This document shows positions 6,522-8,159 of a DNA stretch of 8,159 bases, piece by piece. Where the stretch lies: positions 1 through 8,159 of the forward strand of contig JAUWFP010000083.1 of NCBI GenBank assembly GCA_030606845.1, read 5' to 3'. A program made the position numbers and the translations under genes. The stretch comes from Anaerolineales bacterium (GTDB taxonomy: Bacteria > Chloroflexota > Anaerolineae > Anaerolineales > E44-bin32). How positions within the stretch are numbered: the stretch's first letter is position 1; every line of letters starts with the position of its first letter. The notes under the pieces were generated by a model. That model was not told where the DNA came from, searched no databases, and saw only the letters and a program-made list of their open reading frames with translations.

Positions 6522-6531
6522 CGATAAGTAA

Positions 6532-7257
6532 ATGCCCGAGGTACCGCTCGATTTCATCGAAATGATTGTCGCTGCATTCATCACAGTGATGATTTTGAGC
6601 TACGTGATAGGCGACAATGTCCTCTTCCGAATTGCGACCTATTTATTCATTGGCATCGCTTCTGGCTTCGCCGGCGCCATCGCCTGGGAAAATATTGTAA
6701 AACCCACACTTGTTCAGCCGCTCATTGATGATGGGTTGATCAAACTACTTTCGCCTGAGGGGGCACTCACGTTCCTGATTCCGTGGATGCTCGCGCTGTT
6801 TATGCTATTTAAACTCTCACCCCGGCTGTCGCGATTCGGGGGTTTCCCGGTTGCGCTTCTCGTTGGTGTCGGGGCAGCAGTCGTTGTCGGCGGAAGCATC
6901 ACGGGGACGTTGGTGCCGCAGAGCATGGCTGCAGCAGGCATGCTCTCACCGGCTACTGCTCTTCCTACCGCAGGCGAGCCCCTGTCCATATGGTTGGAAG
7001 GGCTCATTAGTGCATTGTTAACGATCGTGGCGACCATCAGCGTGTTGATATATTTCCGCTTCAGCGCCCAACGGGACTTGACAGGGGGGACGCGGCGATC
7101 AAGGATCGCCGAAGTATTTGCATATCTTGGTCAAATTTTTATAGCGGTAACATTTGGCGTGATGTATGCTGGTGCGCTGATGGCAACAATCGTCGTCTTG
7201 GCCCAGCGATTTCAATTCCTTCACGATGTAGTCACCCGAATAGTGGGCGGGGCGTGA
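6532..7257 (+). CDS. Second polytopic membrane protein of unknown function (about six helices)
   Basis: A 241-aa hydrophobic protein with likely transmembrane segments near residues 10-27, 33-52, 78-94, 105-127, 154-175 and 197-225. Between the first two helices is I-G-D-N-V-L-F-R-I-A (26-35), and the second helix is Gly/Ala-rich (G-I-A-S-G-F-A-G-A-I-A); together they resemble a motif I recall from uncharacterised Anaerolineae proteins encoded next to MutL-like ATPases. Basic loop residues at R98, R101 and the R-R-S-R around 188-191 suggest which loops face the cytoplasm. Residues 128-150 (Pro/Ala/Thr/Ser-rich) may be an exported loop. No catalytic motif is visible. It follows the zinc-ribbon gene by 17 nt and precedes the ATPase gene by 7 nt, so it should be a subunit of the same complex (inference). 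Confidence 0.77.
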   Translation: MPEVPLDFIEMIVAAFITVMILSYVIGDNVLFRIATYLFIGIASGFAGAIAWENIVKPTLVQPLIDDGLIKLLSPEGALTFLIPWMLALFMLFKLSPRLSRFGGFPVALLVGVGAAVVVGGSITGTLVPQSMAAAGMLSPATALPTAGEPLSIWLEGLISALLTIVATISVLIYFRFSAQRDLTGGTRRSRIAEVFAYLGQIFIAVTFGVMYAGALMATIVVLAQRFQFLHDVVTRIVGGA

Positions 7258-7264
7258 GAAGCCG

Positions 7265-8159
7265 ATGAGCTCGATACTAGATACCGATACCATATTGGCG
7301 GTCGATGTGGGCAGCGTGAGCACCCGAGCCAGTCTCTTCGATGTCGTCGATGGCCATTTTCGTTTGATCGCTTCTGGTCGTGCACCGTCCACTGTAAAAG
7401 CGCCTCTATCCGATATTAGCGAGGGCGTGCGGATGGCTCTCGACCAGGTGAAGGCTGTTACGGGAAGGAAATTGCTGGACGAAACGGACCTGTTGATCAT
7501 GCCCGTCACCAGCGGAGGAACGGGCGTAGACACTTTTGTGGCGACGGCTTCAGCGGGACCGAAGGTTCGAACGGTACTTGTGGGGCTGATGCCTGGAGTC
7601 TCCACGGATAGCGCATTGCGGCTCGCCGAATCGACATATTTGGATCTTGTGGGTGTCATTGACCTGCTCGACACACGACGTGAATCGGAGAAAATTGATC
7701 TCATCCTATCTACCCGCCCGGATTTGATCCTTGTTGTCGGCGGAACGGATGGCGGCGCGCAGGATTCCGTTCTGCAATTAATCGAACTCGTCGCTGTCGC
7801 CAGTGAGCTTTTCTCACCGAATCAAAGACCGCGGATCGTATACGCGGGCAACCGCGAGCTAGGCGCCGCGATCGCTGACCGTGTAGGAGAGCGCCTCGAT
7901 ATCGCTCTGGCACCGAATGTAAGACCCAGCCTCCGAGTGGAGGACCTCGGGCATGCCCGGCTGGCGCTCGGTGAAGCGATCGCCGAAGCGCGCAATAAAC
8001 GTGTCCACGGTTTTGATGAATTGGAACAATGGTCCGGCGGCACCATGATGCTCACCGCCGACGCGTATGGACGGGTGATCCGTTATTTGAGCAGCATCTA
8101 TGACCCCGCGAAAGGTGTTCTCGGTGTGGATGTAGGCGCAACCAACACGATGATCGCCG
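7265..8159 (+). CDS. MutL-like (glutamate mutase L family) ASKHA ATPase, 5' part
   Basis: 298 codons are present and the gene runs off the right edge. The protein has the actin/Hsp70/sugar-kinase (ASKHA) fold signatures: phosphate-1 loop L-A-V-D-V-G-S-V-S-T-R-A-S-L-F (11-25), then V-V-G-G-T-D-G-G-A-Q (157-166), and R-I-V-Y-A-G-N-R-E-L (190-199). A second phosphate-1-like loop, G-V-L-G-V-D-V-G-A-T-N-T, starts at about 284. These fit the family named after MutL, which is encoded with coenzyme B12-dependent glutamate mutase in clostridia. No mutase subunit genes are near, so the name describes homology, not role. Co-location with four membrane-operon genes suggests an ATPase working with a membrane complex (inference). 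The ATG at 7265 is 7 nt after the previous stop; a GAGAAG just upstream is a weak ribosome site. Confidence 0.82.
   Translation, partial: MSSILDTDTILAVDVGSVSTRASLFDVVDGHFRLIASGRAPSTVKAPLSDISEGVRMALDQVKAVTGRKLLDETDLLIMPVTSGGTGVDTFVATASAGPKVRTVLVGLMPGVSTDSALRLAESTYLDLVGVIDLLDTRRESEKIDLILSTRPDLILVVGGTDGGAQDSVLQLIELVAVASELFSPNQRPRIVYAGNRELGAAIADRVGERLDIALAPNVRPSLRVEDLGHARLALGEAIAEARNKRVHGFDELEQWSGGTMMLTADAYGRVIRYLSSIYDPAKGVLGVDVGATNTMIA

Noticed and set aside
7094..7110. GGCGATC/GATCGCC hairpin with a 3-nt loop
   Set aside because: It lies within the coding sequence of a membrane protein at an Arg-rich loop, with no T-run; probably codon-driven.
7099..7704. Antisense open frame of 201 codons across the junction of the last two genes
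   Set aside because: It overlaps two well-supported sense genes and shows no domain or helix pattern.
7265..8159. Calling the last gene glutamate mutase subunit/chaperone or DNA mismatch-repair MutL
   Set aside because: It lacks the GHKL ATPase motifs of mismatch-repair MutL, and no glutamate mutase S or E genes are present; only ASKHA-family homology is supported.

Overview
The window looks like an ordinary chromosomal segment from a Chloroflexota bacterium, most likely class Anaerolineae. This rests on protein families recognised from memory, not on a search. They are a NurA/HerA DNA-end-processing cluster with a small HAS-barrel companion, and a membrane-protein operon with a DUF6754-type protein, a zinc-ribbon protein with repeated D/E-W-L motifs, and a MutL-like (glutamate mutase L family) ASKHA ATPase. 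I see no tRNA, rRNA, CRISPR array, insertion sequence or integrase.

Layout. Two divergent transcription units share a compact intergenic region at about 2570-2748. Leftward (minus strand) run nurA (1385-2569), a 200-aa HAS-barrel-like protein (771-1373) and a HerA-like ORF that leaves the left edge (1-713). Rightward (plus strand) run six tightly packed genes: an 83-aa small protein (2749-3000), a DUF6754-like membrane protein (2997-3746), a six-helix membrane protein (3743-4405), a 701-aa zinc-ribbon/disordered/membrane protein (4409-6514), a second six-helix membrane protein (6532-7257) and the 5' part of the MutL-like ATPase (7265-8159, cut by the right edge). Genes in this unit overlap by 4 nt or are at most 17 nt apart.

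The leftward unit should act in DNA double-strand-break end processing: HerA-type hexameric translocase plus NurA nuclease, with HAS barrels as interaction modules. The HerA-like ORF is odd. Its N-terminal HAS barrel is normal, but from about codon 134 (near base 312) it shows no P-loop ATPase. Instead there is a Ser/Glu-rich linker and a beta-rich stretch resembling Planctomycete proteins, with a clear drop in GC at third codon positions. This is either a domain fusion or a chimeric junction in the assembly.

The rightward unit is the best candidate for an undescribed system: a conserved but functionally unknown membrane complex joining an actin/Hsp70-fold ATPase to several membrane proteins, plus a cytoplasmic acidic tail carrying seven or eight tryptophan motifs that could be docking sites. 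Its first gene appears to have an extended -10 promoter so close to the ATG that the transcript would be leaderless or nearly so.
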